The notes beneath the pieces were generated by a model that saw nothing but the letters and a program-made list of their open reading frames with translations, was not told the DNA's origin and did no database searches. The position numbers were made by a program, and so were the translations under genes. Below, piece by piece: positions 43,103-54,594 of a DNA stretch of 64,000 bases (positions are counted from its first letter, which is position 1; every line of letters starts with the position of its first letter). The stretch spans positions 7,192,891 to 7,256,890 of the forward strand of contig NC_077232.1 in NCBI RefSeq assembly GCF_027887165.1, in the 5' to 3' direction. This DNA is from Monodelphis domestica. Its lineage: Eukaryota > Chordata > Mammalia > Didelphimorphia > Didelphidae.

Positions 43103-43708
43103 TGTCAACATGGAATCTAGAAACCCCAAACGTGTAGCCTAGAAAGATTGAATGACCCCCAGTTTACTTAGTTTAAAGGTGAAAGCCTCAGGTTTGACTT
43201 TGTCACAGGAGAGTTCTTCCCTGAGGGAAAGTCCAACTTCACTGGTCTCAGACTAACAATAGACCTTAAGGTAGTGGGAATAGCTTCAGGAGTTGAGTAT
43301 CTCTTTTGTCCCAATGGTTTCTCCCTGCTTAGGCCAAAATCCTTTACCAAGATGGTGCCCCCTAGGCCAGATCTTTCCCTTTTTGTATCTATTGTAAAGC
43401 ATCAGCCCTTCACTATTATTCCTGTCTGGAACTCCTCATTTTCCTTTGTTACCATTGTAAAGTCAATCAACTATCTGTCTCATCTTTAGCCCCAGTGTTC
43501 CCCTAGAAAGGTATTTAAGCTTGTCCACTTTAATGGCTCCTTGAAGTTGTCAATCTAGTGCGGTTGGCTCTCCCAGGGGTCAGTGTTCAGAGCATCCAGA
43601 GTTCAATCCTCAGCCTCTGTGTGGAGGCCTGCTATTACACTGAACCCCTTTCCTTGATTAAAGAGTGATTTTGACTATTTAATAGTTCTGCGTTTTTTCT
43701 AGTTGACA
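43103..43708 (+). repeat. right LTR of the compact element
   Basis: Starts TGTCAACATGGAATC and ends AGTTGACA. Its ends are inverted repeats of about 7 bp. Confidence 0.75.
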
Positions 43709-43825
43709 GGATGGAGAAAAGGGAGGAAGGAAAGAGGGAGGGAGGGAAGGAAGAGAGGGAAGGAAGGAGGGAAGAAAAAAAGGTGGGATGGAGGGAAGAG
43801 AGGGAAGAGAGGGAAGGAGCTGACT
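43709..43825 (+). repeat. purine-rich (GGGA/GGAA)n tract
   Basis: Nearly pure A/G: ggagg, gaagg and gagaggg units over about 115 bp. It may derive from the SINE tail interrupted by the LTR element. Confidence 0.85.
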
Positions 43826-45424
43826 TCCAACACTGAATCATGGGTCTTTGGGGCACTCCCTTTTGCTCCTGAGTTGCCATTGGCCCAGACTGGTAACGAG
43901 TGAGCCAGCAGAGATGGCATGCTTCTCAAACCTTAAGGCACCACAGAAATGTCAGTTCTTATCCAACAGATGAGGGGACTGAGGCCGGCAGAGAAGCAGT
44001 GATTCCCTGGAAGCTGCACAGGATCTCTGGGTTCCGACCCAGGCATCCAGCCTCCCAGCACCAGGCTGCCAGCTCTGTCTTCTCGGTGGGAGGGCAGGAC
44101 TCCTGGGTCCCTGGGGAGGGGAGAGGCCCCAAAGTGGGGGCAGGAAGAGCTGATTGGGGATAACACTGCGCCTGATTGTCTGTGGGGAACTGTCTGAGAC
44201 TGCCCCATATTCAAAAGCTGAAAGGAGATAGGCTCGGAGCCAGACCCTCCAGGGAGAGGAGTGAGGTGCACACACTGAGAAGGGCTCTATTCTGGCCTGG
44301 CCTGTCCCCCTGCAGAGCCCAGCCCCGCTGCCCACCCCTTCCAGCCCCACCCAGGTCTCTCTCTAAACAATTGCCCTTCTCTTCTCCTCCCCAGGCCCAG
44401 CCTCAGCACTCCTGGCAGTGGCCAACATCCCAGCCCTGCCCTTATCTAGATGCAGAGCCGAGAGCTGCAGGAGCCCCTGGGCAGAGTGGAGCCCCAACCT
44501 TTCATTTTTACTGATGGGAAAACTGAGGCCAACAGGCGAGGTCTGGCCAAGGCTCCCTCTGTAGGATGTCCAAACAGGGTCTGGGGCTTTCCCTACCAGG
44601 CCACCCTTCCTCGGGAGCAGTCAGGGAGGGGCTGTCATCCCCATGACACCCCCAGCTCCCTCCAGAAATGGCTCCTGAGAAGCCGTCAGCTGGAGCTTCT
44701 CCCCTCCTGGCTCTGGAGCTGAATTTGTAGTCCCAGGCCTGGGTCTGGAATGTCTGCTGGGCCCCTCCCTTTTCTCCCTCCTGGAACTCAGTTTCCCCAT
44801 CTGCAAGTCTTTCTTCTCGGAGTCTCCTCTGAGCAGGGAGGGTTGGAGAAGCCAGACTTAAGGGAGACAGAGAGTTGGGGCCTGGGCCCCTCCCCTGTTA
44901 TCGTGTCCAGGCTCAGGCATAACCGGTTCCTTTCTCAAAGATTTGTCCCACTCTAGTAACTGGAGCCTCCCTGGGAGTCCAGATAGTAGTAGAAGAGATA
45001 GCCTGGGGCTGGAGAAACTGAGGTAGAATGGGAATTGGGGGCAGGGAAGAGCGGCCTCCTCCTTTTCTCTTCTTGGGTGGGGGCAATTCCTCAGTGGGCC
45101 TGCCTGCCCGGGCCCTCCCATCTCACTCTGGGCCCAGCCTCTCATTCCAGGCTCTCTGCCCGTACCAGGCAGGGCAGGAGGGAGCTACTGATAAAGACGG
45201 GCCGTGCCAGCCATTGAAGGGCGATGAAGGGCAGCTGTCCCCAACTTGGGGTCAACAGACTTGGTGGGGGCAGGTGGGGGGCAGCGCCCATCTGCTGGGA
45301 GGAGGAATCTGTGAAGGAGAAGGACCAGGCTTAGAGACGGGAGGCGGGAAGGCAGGGCAGAGCAAGGCAAAGAGCAGAAGCTGAGGGATTAGGAAGGGGA
45401 CTGTGGTCTGTCTTCCTGTGGGCA
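43826..45424. other. SF3B2-GAL3ST3 intergenic, no gene
   Basis: MIR-like fragments lie at about 43945-44050 and 44500-44545 (minus). The rest is unique, moderately GC-rich DNA without a gene I can support. Confidence 0.45.
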
Positions 45425-45655
45425 CTTTGGGGCCTTGGGGCAGTCAGACTCTTCAGGACCCCATTTAGGGTTTTCTTGGTAAAGATACTGGAGAGCTTCC
45501 TTCTCTGGCTCATTTTGTAGATGAGGAAACGGGCAAACAGGGTAAAGTGACTTGCCCAGGATCACACAGCTAGCAAGTGTCTGAGGCTGTGAGGCTGGAT
45601 TTGAACTCAAATCTTCCTGACTCCAGGTGCAGCACTCTATCCATTGCTGCTAGTT
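45425..45655 (-). repeat. SINE (second class), minus strand
   Basis: 'caggaccccatttagggttttcttggtaaagatactgg', 'gtagatgaggaaac', 'gtgacttgcccaggatcacacagctagc', 'cactctatccattgctgc'. Confidence 0.85.
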
Positions 45656-46089
45656 TCTTCCTAGGGAAGACAAAAAGTGGCCAAAAGAGAGGTGGGGATG
45701 CCTGCATTGCCTAGAGGTGTTCCCCTAGGCTGTGACCTCAATCCCTTCCTCTGTAAAATGGGGACAATCATGATGGGCTGTAACTAAGGGCTAGGAGGAA
45801 AGTGCTCGGCAAACCCTAAAGCTCTGTCCAAACCTGCCTGCTTCCACCAACCCCCTCCAAGCCTGAACGCTGAACCGAAGTCATGCCCTGGAGGAACTTC
45901 AAGCAGGCCTTATGGTCCAGGGTGGTCATTCTGGTTCCCAGAGTAAGATTTCAGGAGAGCCTGCTCAGTGCTTCCCCCTCCACTAGGCCAGGGTCTAATC
46001 AGCTATTGCTCCCGATGGAGGCACCAATTCATATACAAGTGCTTATTTCTAGAAGATATTTTAATGTACTTCATTATCTACTTCCCCAT

Positions 46090-46215
46090 TGGGGCAGCAC
46101 AGTGGAGAGAGTGCCAGGCCTTGAGTTGGGAGGCCCTGGGTTCAATTGTGGCCTCAGAGGCCCTCCTATTGCCTAACCCTCATCATCCCTTCCATCACAG
46201 AACTGAAGTGAGGCA
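46090..46215 (+). repeat. tRNA-derived SINE, short
   Basis: 'ggggcagcacagtggagagagtgcc', 'aggccctgggttcaattgtggcctcag'; ends near a (CA)n run. Confidence 0.75.
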
Positions 46216-46227
46216 CACATACATGTG

Positions 46228-46246
46228 CATGCACACACACACACAT
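46228..46246 (+). repeat. (CA)n microsatellite
   Basis: Short run of CA dinucleotides. Confidence 0.8.
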
Positions 46247-46254
46247 TTCCCAAT

Positions 46255-47600
46255 AACATTAAACATTTTTAAAAAACATTTTGAGTGCCAAATTCTCTCC
46301 CTCACCCCTGCCCTTCCCCCACCCCTTGAGAAGATAAGCTGTGTGATATCCATTTTACATGGGAAGTCATGCAAAACTTATTTCCATACAATTACTAGGA
46401 GGCAAAAGAAAACATGTAATCCCCCCAAGATAGACATTTTACTTCTCTCAGTGCTCTCTCTGCCAGCCTTTCTCACTGGGCCCCTGGGATCCTTGTTGTA
46501 GGTCCTTGTTGAGGTGTCATTCATGGCTGATCTTCATGACATTTCCCGTATCCTGGTTCTCCTGGTTCCGCTCGTTTTACGGCATCAGTTCATAAAAGTC
46601 TTCCCAGGCTTCCATTGTGACTCTTAAAAACTACTCAGACTGTACTTTAGAAGATTTGATTTAGCTATTTCCTTATTGTAACAATGGAGATACTTGGTCT
46701 AACAAGAATCAGGAATGTCTTGGGAACTTTATATTACTCCACCCATACTTAGACATACTTTAGGGGAAGATAAAGTTGTAAACTCCTGATTGAACAATGA
46801 AGGTACTTAACTCATACCTTATAGTGAAGCTAGAACTTTAAGCTAGGTCTATTTTTAGATCTAATACAAAAAGGTATTAAGTACCTGTAAAGGTTAAATT
46901 AATCACAAAAAGGTCAAGTAACTCACAAAAGGTAAGCTTAACAAAGAAGTGTGAAGTACTCAGAAGATATAATCTAAACAGAGAAGGTGAGAACTAAGAA
47001 TGGGCAGTCCTGGAATAAAGTGTCTACTGAATTTACCATGTAAATTCATGTAAAAAGGGGAGGTGACATAAGAGAAAATTTCTTTAAAAGGATGCTAAAA
47101 GTCAGTTCAGGATGGTTCTGAACTCAGTTCAGGAGATTGAGTTCAGTGGAGGACTGGAGCTTCCCTGGTAGTGTGATAAGACTGACTCCCTTTCCTTTAG
47201 ACTCAGGGAGGCCCCTTTGGCCAAGGCCTTTAACTACTGCCTGGCTCAGCCTGAGCCAGAGCAGTTTAAATTAATTCTCTCTCTCTTTCCTTAATTCCTT
47301 CTCTCTATTAATTAAAATCTCCATAATTTCCAGCTGACTTGGGTATTTTATTATTTGGGAATCATCCCTGACAACCAATTATTTAGATTTAAGTCAAAAC
47401 ACTAAAATTATCCTTACACTGTCCTGCTCATTATTTCTTATGGCACAATAGCATTCTGTCACAATGGCAGAATAGGACTTCCTCAGACATTTCCTAATGG
47501 ATGGACGTTCCCTACACTTCTACCCCCAAAGAGCTGCTTCTAAGTCTTTCCGTTGGATTTCTTTGGGATACAGACCTACTTGTGTCATGGCAGGGCCAAA
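46255..47600 (-). mobile_element. LINE 3'-end fragment interrupted by an LTR
   Basis: The plus strand shows the reverse of a common marsupial LINE 3' end: 'cagttcataaaagtcttcccaggcttc' before the LTR. After it come 'cctgctcattatttcttatggcacaatagcattctgtcac' and 'ctaatggatggacgttccctac', then 'caaagagctgcttctaa'. I recall this as the 3' UTR of marsupial L1. The LTR at 46615-47418 splits it. Confidence 0.6.
46615..47418 (+). mobile_element. solo LTR fossil (804 bp), third family
   Basis: TG...CA ends (TTGTGACTC..., ...ATCCTTACA) exactly where the surrounding LINE is interrupted. AT-rich, with AATAAA near 47012 and a pyrimidine-rich 3' part. No paired LTR or interior is in the window. The host LINE must be older. 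Target duplication not clear. Confidence 0.65.
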
Positions 47601-47639
47601 GGGGAGGTGCTTCTCATGAGTGTGCCTTTCTCCTCATGA

Positions 47640-48125
47640 GTTGACCTACTGTGTGCCATGCAGCAGGGATCCAAAAGAGCTGAGCCTACATTCTGATGGG
47701 GAAAACGAGGAGCACAGAGGCAGTCCAGCAAGAGACCCATGTGGATTTGGAGGGGAGCTGAGGATCAGGAAGGTAGTATTGTGTATGGAAGGCAGTAAAC
47801 AAAAGAACACGGACTGGCCGGACAGCGATACAGAACAAGTCCAGATAGGTAGCTCACTGGGGGCCAGGCAGTGAGAGGCTTTACATAGGAACCGGGCATG
47901 TTTGTAACTGATCCTCAGGGCAACAGAGAACCCTGGAGATTCCCGAGTAGGAAACAGCATGGTAAGACCTATCTAGGACTTGGGGAGCTGTGTGGAGAAA
48001 GACATGAGGCAGGGGAGAGCAATCGGGAGGCTATGGTGGTCTGGAGAGAGGTGATGATGGACTGACTGGACATGGGGGGGGGGTGAGGAGTCCAGAATAA
48101 CACCCAAGTTGCATACCTGAGTGAA
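47640..48125 (+). repeat. old interspersed repeat (same family as 26180)
   Basis: 'tgacctactgtgtgccatgc', 'agagctgagcctacattctgatgggg', 'ggcaacagagaaccctggag', 'gtaggaaacagcatggtaagacct'. Confidence 0.6.
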
Positions 48126-48139
48126 ACAGAAGTTGAATA

Positions 48140-48325
48140 AATGTAAAACCCTCATCTGTCTTAGAGCCAATTCCCTGTGTTGGTTCTAAGCCAGAAGAGT
48201 GGCAAGAGCTAGGCAGGGGGTTAAGTGACTTGCCCCGGGTCACACAGCTAGGCAGTGTCTGAGGCCAGATTGGAGTTTTCCTGACTCCAGGGCTGGCTTT
48301 TAGCCACTGCACTACCTAGTTGCCC
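48140..48325 (-). repeat. tRNA-derived SINE
   Basis: 'gttggttctaagccagaagagtggcaagagctaggc', 'gtgacttgccccgggtcacacagctaggc', head 'actacctagttgcccc'. Confidence 0.88.
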
Positions 48326-49354
48326 CCTATAAATACTATGTGAGATAATTTTACCCGTGATAGTTGATGGGGTCACCAAGAAAGCAGAGAGAGAAAAGGG
48401 AGCCTAGCACAGAACCTTGAGGTCTTGGGGGATGTAACTTGCATTTTGAGGAGAGGGGTTACCTCTTTTTCAGACTAGAGCCTCAGGAGCCATCAAGAAG
48501 AGGCAGAGCTCCTGGGAAATGGTCTCTCTTCCTTGGGAAGAAATGAATTGAGATTCTGGGCTGAAAGGACATGATATGAAAGGCTGGCTGGGACACCACT
48601 TGGACTTCTGGGAATGGGGACAGAGAGCCAATTAGGGAGGAGCAAAGGGATTGTCCAGTTATTAGATATGACAGATTTGTATCATATGCCTCAAGTAATC
48701 CTTAGGTGCAAGATAACTAGGTCTCTGACTCGAGTATGTGTGAATGCACCCTTGCATCTCTGTGAGTCTGTAGGTGTAGAGGGGGCAGGGAGGGAGCCCT
48801 GGAAGGTGTGGGCAATGTCCTTGGGCTGAGATTCTCCCCCTCTAGAGGCCTCCTTTGGAAGGAGGTGCTCCGACATTCCCTGTTCTGTGTTCTAAAGTCC
48901 CTCCCAGTTAGGAGACTGTCCAATCTCTTGCCCCTTGAAGACTATCTGGGTACTTGTTTCTGTTGCCGATTGCACTGACCATCCCTTCTACCCAAGCCAT
49001 AGATCTCAGGGTCTTTTTGCACCCCCAGTCCTGGCAGCCCTTCTCCTCTACAAACAGAACCTCATTCATTTAGCACTTCAGCCAGGAGTGCAGGCTAATA
49101 ACTGCCTCCCTCCCTCCAGCCTGTGCCCTCTCTGATCCCCCCTTCACAGAGTGGTCTTCCTAAGGCACAAACCTGACCCCTTCATTCCTATTGCCTGGCC
49201 TGGTACTCCCGGTCTTTCTCCGTGAGGGGTTTCTACAGTTTAATTCTTATGATCAATTACATTAAAACTAAACAAAGAGTTGAATTCTCTCTTCACACAC
49301 TTTACCTCTCCAACCTTCTTTCCCAGGACTTTTCTCCAATCAATCACCCCATCA
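48326..49354. other. intergenic, no gene
   Basis: L2-like ORF2 wording ('cagccaggagtgcaggctaataac', 'cagagtggtcttcctaaggcacaaacctgacccc') at about 49075-49230, plus strand. The rest is not recognised. Confidence 0.45.
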
Positions 49355-49600
49355 GTCAGCATTGATGAAGCACCTGCTAAGTGTTGGGGGTGCAAAAAGA
49401 GGCAAAAGGCAGCCTCTGCCCTCAAGGAGCTTCCAATCAAACAAACTGTGCAGACTAAGAAATCACTATGGGAAGGCCCTGAAATTAAGGCTTCTGGAGA
49501 AGATGGGATTCCAGGAAGAACTTCATGGAAGCCAGGGAGGTCAGTAGTTGGAGAGAAGGCATTCCCTCCTGGCATGATGGGCAGCCAGAGATTGTCTTGG
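49355..49600 (+). repeat. old interspersed repeat (same family as 26180)
   Basis: 'tgatgaagcacctgctaagtg', 'caaaaggcagcctctgccctcaaggagcttccaatc', 'gaagccagggaggtcagtag', 'ggagagaaggcattcc'. Confidence 0.65.
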
Positions 49601-49737
49601 TGGCACGTGGCCCTCTGCTAACTCTGGGCCTTTCCTCAAGGCCCCCAAGTTGCCTGTGATTTTCAGGTCATTCTTTCCTAAGGAAGAGGGTGTTTCCCAG
49701 GAGCTTTGCCTCTCAAGGCCTTTAAGAAGAGCTCCCG

Positions 49738-49847
49738 ATGTGTGACCCTGGGCAAGTCACTTGACCCCCATTGCCTAGCCCTTACCACTCTTCTGCCTTG
49801 GCGCCAATACACAGTATTGACTCCAAGACAGAAAGTAAGGGTTTTAT

Positions 49848-49849
<2 letters not shown>
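49738..49849 (+). repeat. tRNA-derived SINE, 3' half
   Basis: 'gtgtgaccctgggcaagtcac', 'cccttaccactcttctgcctt', tail 'agacagaaagtaagggttttataaa' running into (TA)n. Confidence 0.88.

Positions 49850-49893
<44 letters not shown>
49850..49893 (+). repeat. (TA)n microsatellite, about 21 units
   Basis: Uninterrupted AT dinucleotides grown from the SINE tail. Confidence 0.95.
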
Positions 49894-49898
<5 letters not shown>

Positions 49899-49903
49899 AG
49901 AGC

Positions 49904-50362
49904 TCCCTTCAAGGAATCCCATGTGAACTGGAACAACCTCCAGGAACTGATGCAGAGTGAAAGGAGCAGAACCAGGAGAACATTGTATACAGAGACGGAT
50001 ACATTGTAGCACAATTGAATGTAATTGACTTCTCTACTAGCAGCAATGCAATGATCCAGGACAATCCTGAGGGACTTATGAGAAAAAGAACGCTCTCCAC
50101 ATCCAGAGAAAGAACTGTGGGAGCGGAAATGCAGAAGAAAAACAACTGCTTGATCATATGGGTTGAGGGGGATATGACTGGGGATATAGACTCTTAGTGA
50201 TCACCCCAGTGCAATTATCAATAATACAGAAGTAGATCTTGACCAATGACACATGTAAAAGCCAGTGGAATTGCGTGTGGGATATGGGAAGGGGGAAGGG
50301 AAGAACATGAATCTTATAACCATGGAAAAATATTCTAAATTGACTAAATAAAATTAAAAAAA
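49904..50362 (+). mobile_element. LINE 3'-end fragment, plus strand
   Basis: 'catgtgaactggaacaacctccaggaactgatgcagagtgaaagg', 'agaaccaggagaacattgta', 'caatgatccaggacaa', 'agaaaaacaactgcttg', ending 'aataaaattaaaaaaag'. Same LINE 3' family as the minus-strand copy at 46255-47600. 5'-truncated. Confidence 0.75.
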
Positions 50363-50699
50363 GAGAGCGCCCTTCACCTCAGCTTCCCATTAAGTTCCAC
50401 CTCTCTTTCAAGGCCCGCCTCCTAAGTCACCCCTGCAGGCAGCCTCCCCTAGTTTGCTCCACAGAAAGGGGGTCTCCGTTTCCACTTCTCCTAGCAGGCT
50501 GCCTGAGCTCACCTCCCCATTCGACACATTCTGCCCCATACTTGGGCCATTTGTGTAGCAGGGAGGAGTTCGAGCCTGACTGCAAGTGACTTGCCCCACT
50601 GGAGAAGGACCCACAAACAAGGGAGCCACAGAAAATTTCAGAGGGGTGGATGTGGTGGAGCCTCCCCTTTCCCTAATTCAGCAGAATCCAAGCACATCC

Positions 50700-50832
50700 T
50701 ATTTTCCCCTTCTGGCTTAGAAGCAAGGCTAGGCAATGGGGGTGAAATGACCTGTTGGGGCCACAGAGCTAAGAAGCGTCTGAGGTCACATTTGAACCCA
50801 GGACATCCTACCTCTGGATCTAGCTGCCCCTA
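50700..50832 (-). repeat. tRNA-derived SINE fragment
   Basis: 'agaagcaaggctaggcaatggggg', 'tttgaacccaggacatcctacctc', 'atctagctgcccc'. Confidence 0.75.
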
Positions 50833-50874
50833 TGCAACATAGGGCCCATCTTAGGCAATTAAGAAACATTTCTG

Positions 50875-50945
50875 TCCAGTGTGGCCTCAGCCCCGTCCTA
50901 GCTGTGTGACCCTGGACCAGTCACTTAACCTTGTCCTTCCTGTCG
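50875..50945 (+). repeat. tRNA-derived SINE fragment
   Basis: 'gtggcctcagccccgtcctagctgtgtgaccctggaccagtcacttaacc'. Confidence 0.7.
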
Positions 50946-50999
50946 TCTCTAGGGTCCAGGGGTGTCTATTTCTGGCTGGGTGTGAGGGTCCTGTCAGCT

Positions 51000-51500
51000 C
51001 CTCGGAGGCTATTCTGCATTTTCTGCGCGAAGGAGGTGCCACACCGCAGCAGGGGCAGCGGCAGCAGCTCTGAAATCCCATGCGCTGTGCTGCTCAGGTC
51101 TGCCTGGGCCGGGGCTCCAGCCCAACTCTGAAATCCTAGGACGCTCGCTGCCCTGCCGGCGTGTGTGTGCCGGCCCCCTCGCGCCCCTCCCCCGCTCCCC
51201 TCCCCCTTTTCTCAGCCCCGCCTGCTGAGTGGGATGGGGAGAGGGGCAGGAGAGGACTGAAGCCTCCGCCGCCACCTGAGCCGGCTGGGCAGAGCGGAGC
51301 TAGCGGAGCCGGGGTGTCCGGGCCTGCCAGGGCATCCCCCGCTTTCCCTCCTCGGGTGAGAGCCGGATGGAGCAGCGGGACTAGCGCCCCAGAGAGCCCC
51401 TGGAAAGTGGGGTGGCGGCGAGGAGCCCCAGTGCCGTGAGTACCGACTGCAGCGGCTCGGCGCGGGGGCGGCAGCATCCCGGGGATGGGGAAGAAATGAA
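51000..51500 (+). promoter_or_regulatory. GAL3ST3: GAL3ST3 CpG island and promoter
   Basis: CpG-rich, TATA-less. It ends at a strong GTGAGTAC donor (51436), which fits a non-coding first exon of GAL3ST3. Confidence 0.6.
51240..51435 (+). other. GAL3ST3: GAL3ST3 putative non-coding exon 1
   Basis: A GC-rich stretch ending CCAGTGCC before GTGAGTAC. The 5' end is a guess. The human gene also begins with non-coding sequence (from memory). It contains a 5-codon frame (ATG 51367 to TAG 51384). Confidence 0.45.
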
Positions 51501-54457
51501 GGGCTCAGCCTGCGTGGGGGGTTCTGGGGGGAGGAATGGGGGCCAAACGGCGGAGCGCTGGGGAATGAATGGCAGCAGAGCTGGCAACATGGAGGAAAGC
51601 TAGCGGGGAGGCAGGGGCTGGGGGCGGGCAGCGGCGAGCTCTTTCCCCACAGTCCCTTAATCCGTAAGGAGCCACTCAATCTCCCCTCCCAGCAGTCCCT
51701 GCCGGCCTTGCCCTCCTTTACCCATTCACACCTTTACTTGTGCCCCCCCCCCCTTTAGCTCAGTTCTCTCGGCCTCAGTTTCCCTTTTGGTAACTGATGA
51801 ACCTGATGGTCTCCAAGCTCCTCCCTGACCTGCCATTGTGTTCTCTAGTCTGAGGTCTTTCCAGGTCCCACAGTAGGAAGGTCTCATCTGACCGGTTTCT
51901 CCTTATTTCTAGATCCCCAGGGGGCTCTGGGAGAAAAAAGGGGCTCAGCAGGGAAGGGGGGAGAGGGCCAGGGGCCGCGCAGTCTCCCCAAGCTCCAGGT
52001 CCCCGTTCCATTTTGGTGCCTGTTCTCTAGAGACAGAAAAGCAATTTGCAAAATCAAGCATTAGATGGAGGTGAAGCAGCCTCGTTCTAAAATTAGTGCC
52101 CATACTCTAATTAGTCTGGGAGGCCAGGGCTGAGGCTGGCAGACTGCAAAGTGGCCTCCCTCCCTCCGAGGATGGGCCAGCCAGACCCGGCCCCTTTGCC
52201 ATGGCACGGAACACCAAGGAGGGCAAGACTTGGAGTTGGGGTGAACACGTGGGCCCAGCAGGACCTCAGCAAGTCCTTTCTCTTCGGCCTCAGCTTCCCT
52301 CTCTGGTCTAGACTGCTAGGCTCTTCCGTCCCTTTCCGAGGCCAGGGCCTCCCAGCACCCCCAAGCTCTCCATCTGTGTCCAGGGAAGGGAGGCAATCAG
52401 ACACGGCCTGAACACGGAGAGTCCACACAGGCTGCCAGCTTGGGAATATCCTGCAAAATAAGGGGGGGGAGGGCCCAGGGCAGGGGGACGGGCTCAGACC
52501 TTGAGGCAGTGAGATCTGAGTCTGGAGGGCCCAAGAGCAGAGCCCAAGGAGAAAGCTGGGCCAGGATGAGGCCGCCAGGAGAGCCAGGGATGGCCACACT
52601 TCCACGTTGGCTCTCCCAGGGGAGAAGGGATTTGGAGGTAGTTTCTTCCCTCTTAACCTTGTCTGTCCTCTATTCTCCCTACAGGCACCAGGGGGATTAA
52701 GTGTGTCTGCAGGCCGGGGTGATGGGGAGAAGGCTGGGAGGGAGGTGAAAAGGCACAGAACCTGGCCTCTCCTTCCCTACTGGAATAGGTTTACCTTTAA
52801 TCCAGGATTACTATCGGGGCAGGCAGGGCCCTGGCTAGGTTAAGCGCACCCGGCGACGGGGTCTCCCGGGGCCCAGCTGTCCCCCCAACCCATCTCCCCC
52901 CACATCTTATTCAGGAAGAAGAGGATGCTCACAGCCGCCCCCCAAGCCTGCCCAGGTGGAGGGTCCCCTCCTCCTCCTCTGGCCCAGGGAGGTCCCCTGA
53001 ACCCAGCTGACTCCCCTTCCAGTCTGGCCAGGAGCCCACCTGCTCCTGAAGCAAAGGCAGGGCCAAGTTCAGGCGCTCCCCCCACGGCCCCCGCTAGCAC
53101 GGCATCATCCACTTCCATAGTGCCCGATGAGTCTTTCCTAGCAAGCCAGCGTTGTGTAGACAAGGAGGCTGAAAGCCGGAGCACCTGCTCTGTCCTGTGC
53201 TACCAGATCCAATTCATCTCGGTTCTGCAGGCCGGACAGAGAGGGAAACGTGGCAAATGGCAGGAAGTGGCAGAGGTTCCGCGGGAGGGAGAGCATTCTA
53301 GGCACGGAGGGCAGCAAGCGGGCTAACGCTCGCCAGAGATGGGAAGCTTCTCCCTCCGCCACCCATGGTACGACCAAGGAGGAAAAGCAAGATAGGGGTC
53401 TCTCCCTTGCCCAAAGTGATCAGGGAGATCCAAAAGCAGAACTGCGCTGCGCTCTGGTTGGCCGCTTGGCTAGATCCCACCTCTTGGTTCCATGGATCAG
53501 TTTCTCAACCATTACGTACCTCCATGGACACCCCCCAGGATAGGCTTTGAGAGACGGGCCCAGAGATGCCAGTGATGATCCCAGGGAGAGAAGGGGGGGG
53601 GGTTGGCAGGGGACACTCTAACCCATAATCCTGTGGAGAGGAGGCGGCTCAGGGATGTCACATGACTAGGCCCCAGAGGCCCCGGGGACTTGGAAAGGGG
53701 CACCACAGTACCCCAAGTCATGTGGCTACTGAACCAGGCCCTGCACACTTGTCATGACATCACCCTGCCTCTCAAGCAGATGGACACCACGAAGGAAAGT
53801 CCCTTCTGAGCCCTGGACACGACCTGCCCGAGGCCCAGAGAAGGAAGAGGAAGGGCCTGGCACGGGGGCAGAGAGGAGGCTCCAGAGGGGAGCCTGGGAC
53901 AGGAGGAAGACCTTCCCAATTCCCCGTGCCCAACTCCCATCCCCACCACTTAGACGCTGTAATTCCACCCGAGACAGTTATCACAGACTCAGAGGAAAAA
54001 GCTTGCCTCAGTAACTGATCCCCTCTAGAGCCAGACATTGGATCTCTCCTCCTCCTCCTCCCCACCCCCTAGACCTGGGTTCTGCTTTCAGCCCAGAGCA
54101 GGGAAGGGGAGGGTGGGAGGACGGCTTTGGGGGCTCTATCGGGAGCCACAGTGATTCCGTGCAGAGGAACCTCAATCTGGAGTCCCAGAACCCACCCCAG
54201 GCTTGCCCACTGGACTCTCCTATTTAGCACTTTTGAGCCTTTGGGGGATTTAGTCTCTCTGTAAGGGACTCTGCAAGGTCAGCATGCCCCGGTGCAGCCC
54301 ACCCCGCCAGCCTCATCCCCTAAGAAGGTGTTACTGTCGGTGGCTCTGGACCAAGAGGGGGGTAGAAATCCATGTCAAAGATGCGCCCTGCTCGGACACC
54401 CTTAGATCCCCGGAGAAGGCGGGGGCTTTGCTGCCAATCTTCTCCCCTCCCTTACAG
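51436..54457 (+). other. GAL3ST3 intron 1
   Basis: 3.0 kb, GC-rich, poor in repeats. No exon or RNA gene recognised. Confidence 0.5.
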
Positions 54458-54594
54458 GTGCACCAGGAAGAGAACGCTGGCCCCGTTCTCCCCACCCCAG
54501 ACGCCCCCCTGGGCCCTGGCCCAACAAGAGCCCGTCTCAGGGGAGGGAGGGGCCCCGGCCCCTCCTCTGCTGTGTCATCGCTCCCTGCCCAGAC
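54458..54594 (+). other. GAL3ST3: GAL3ST3 exon 2, 5' UTR part
   Basis: Starts after the pyrimidine tract and acceptor TCTTCTCCCCTCCCTTACAG. No ATG lies in this UTR segment before the start codon at 54595. Confidence 0.7.

Larger units (their letters stand above)
42122..43708 (+). mobile_element. compact LTR element fossil (LTR - 350 bp - LTR)
   Basis: Two related units in the same orientation (42122-42752, 631 bp; 43103-43708, 606 bp) both start TGTCAACATGGAA and end near AGTCAACA or AGTTGACA. They flank only about 350 bp, which ends in the purine-rich 'aggggaaggggtgg' followed by CTTCCCCTC. The interior has no coding capacity I can recognise. The LTRs differ at very roughly 15% of positions by eye, so the insertion looks old. 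Alternatives are an internally shortened provirus, a TRIM-like family, or two neighbouring solo LTRs. Confidence 0.75.
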
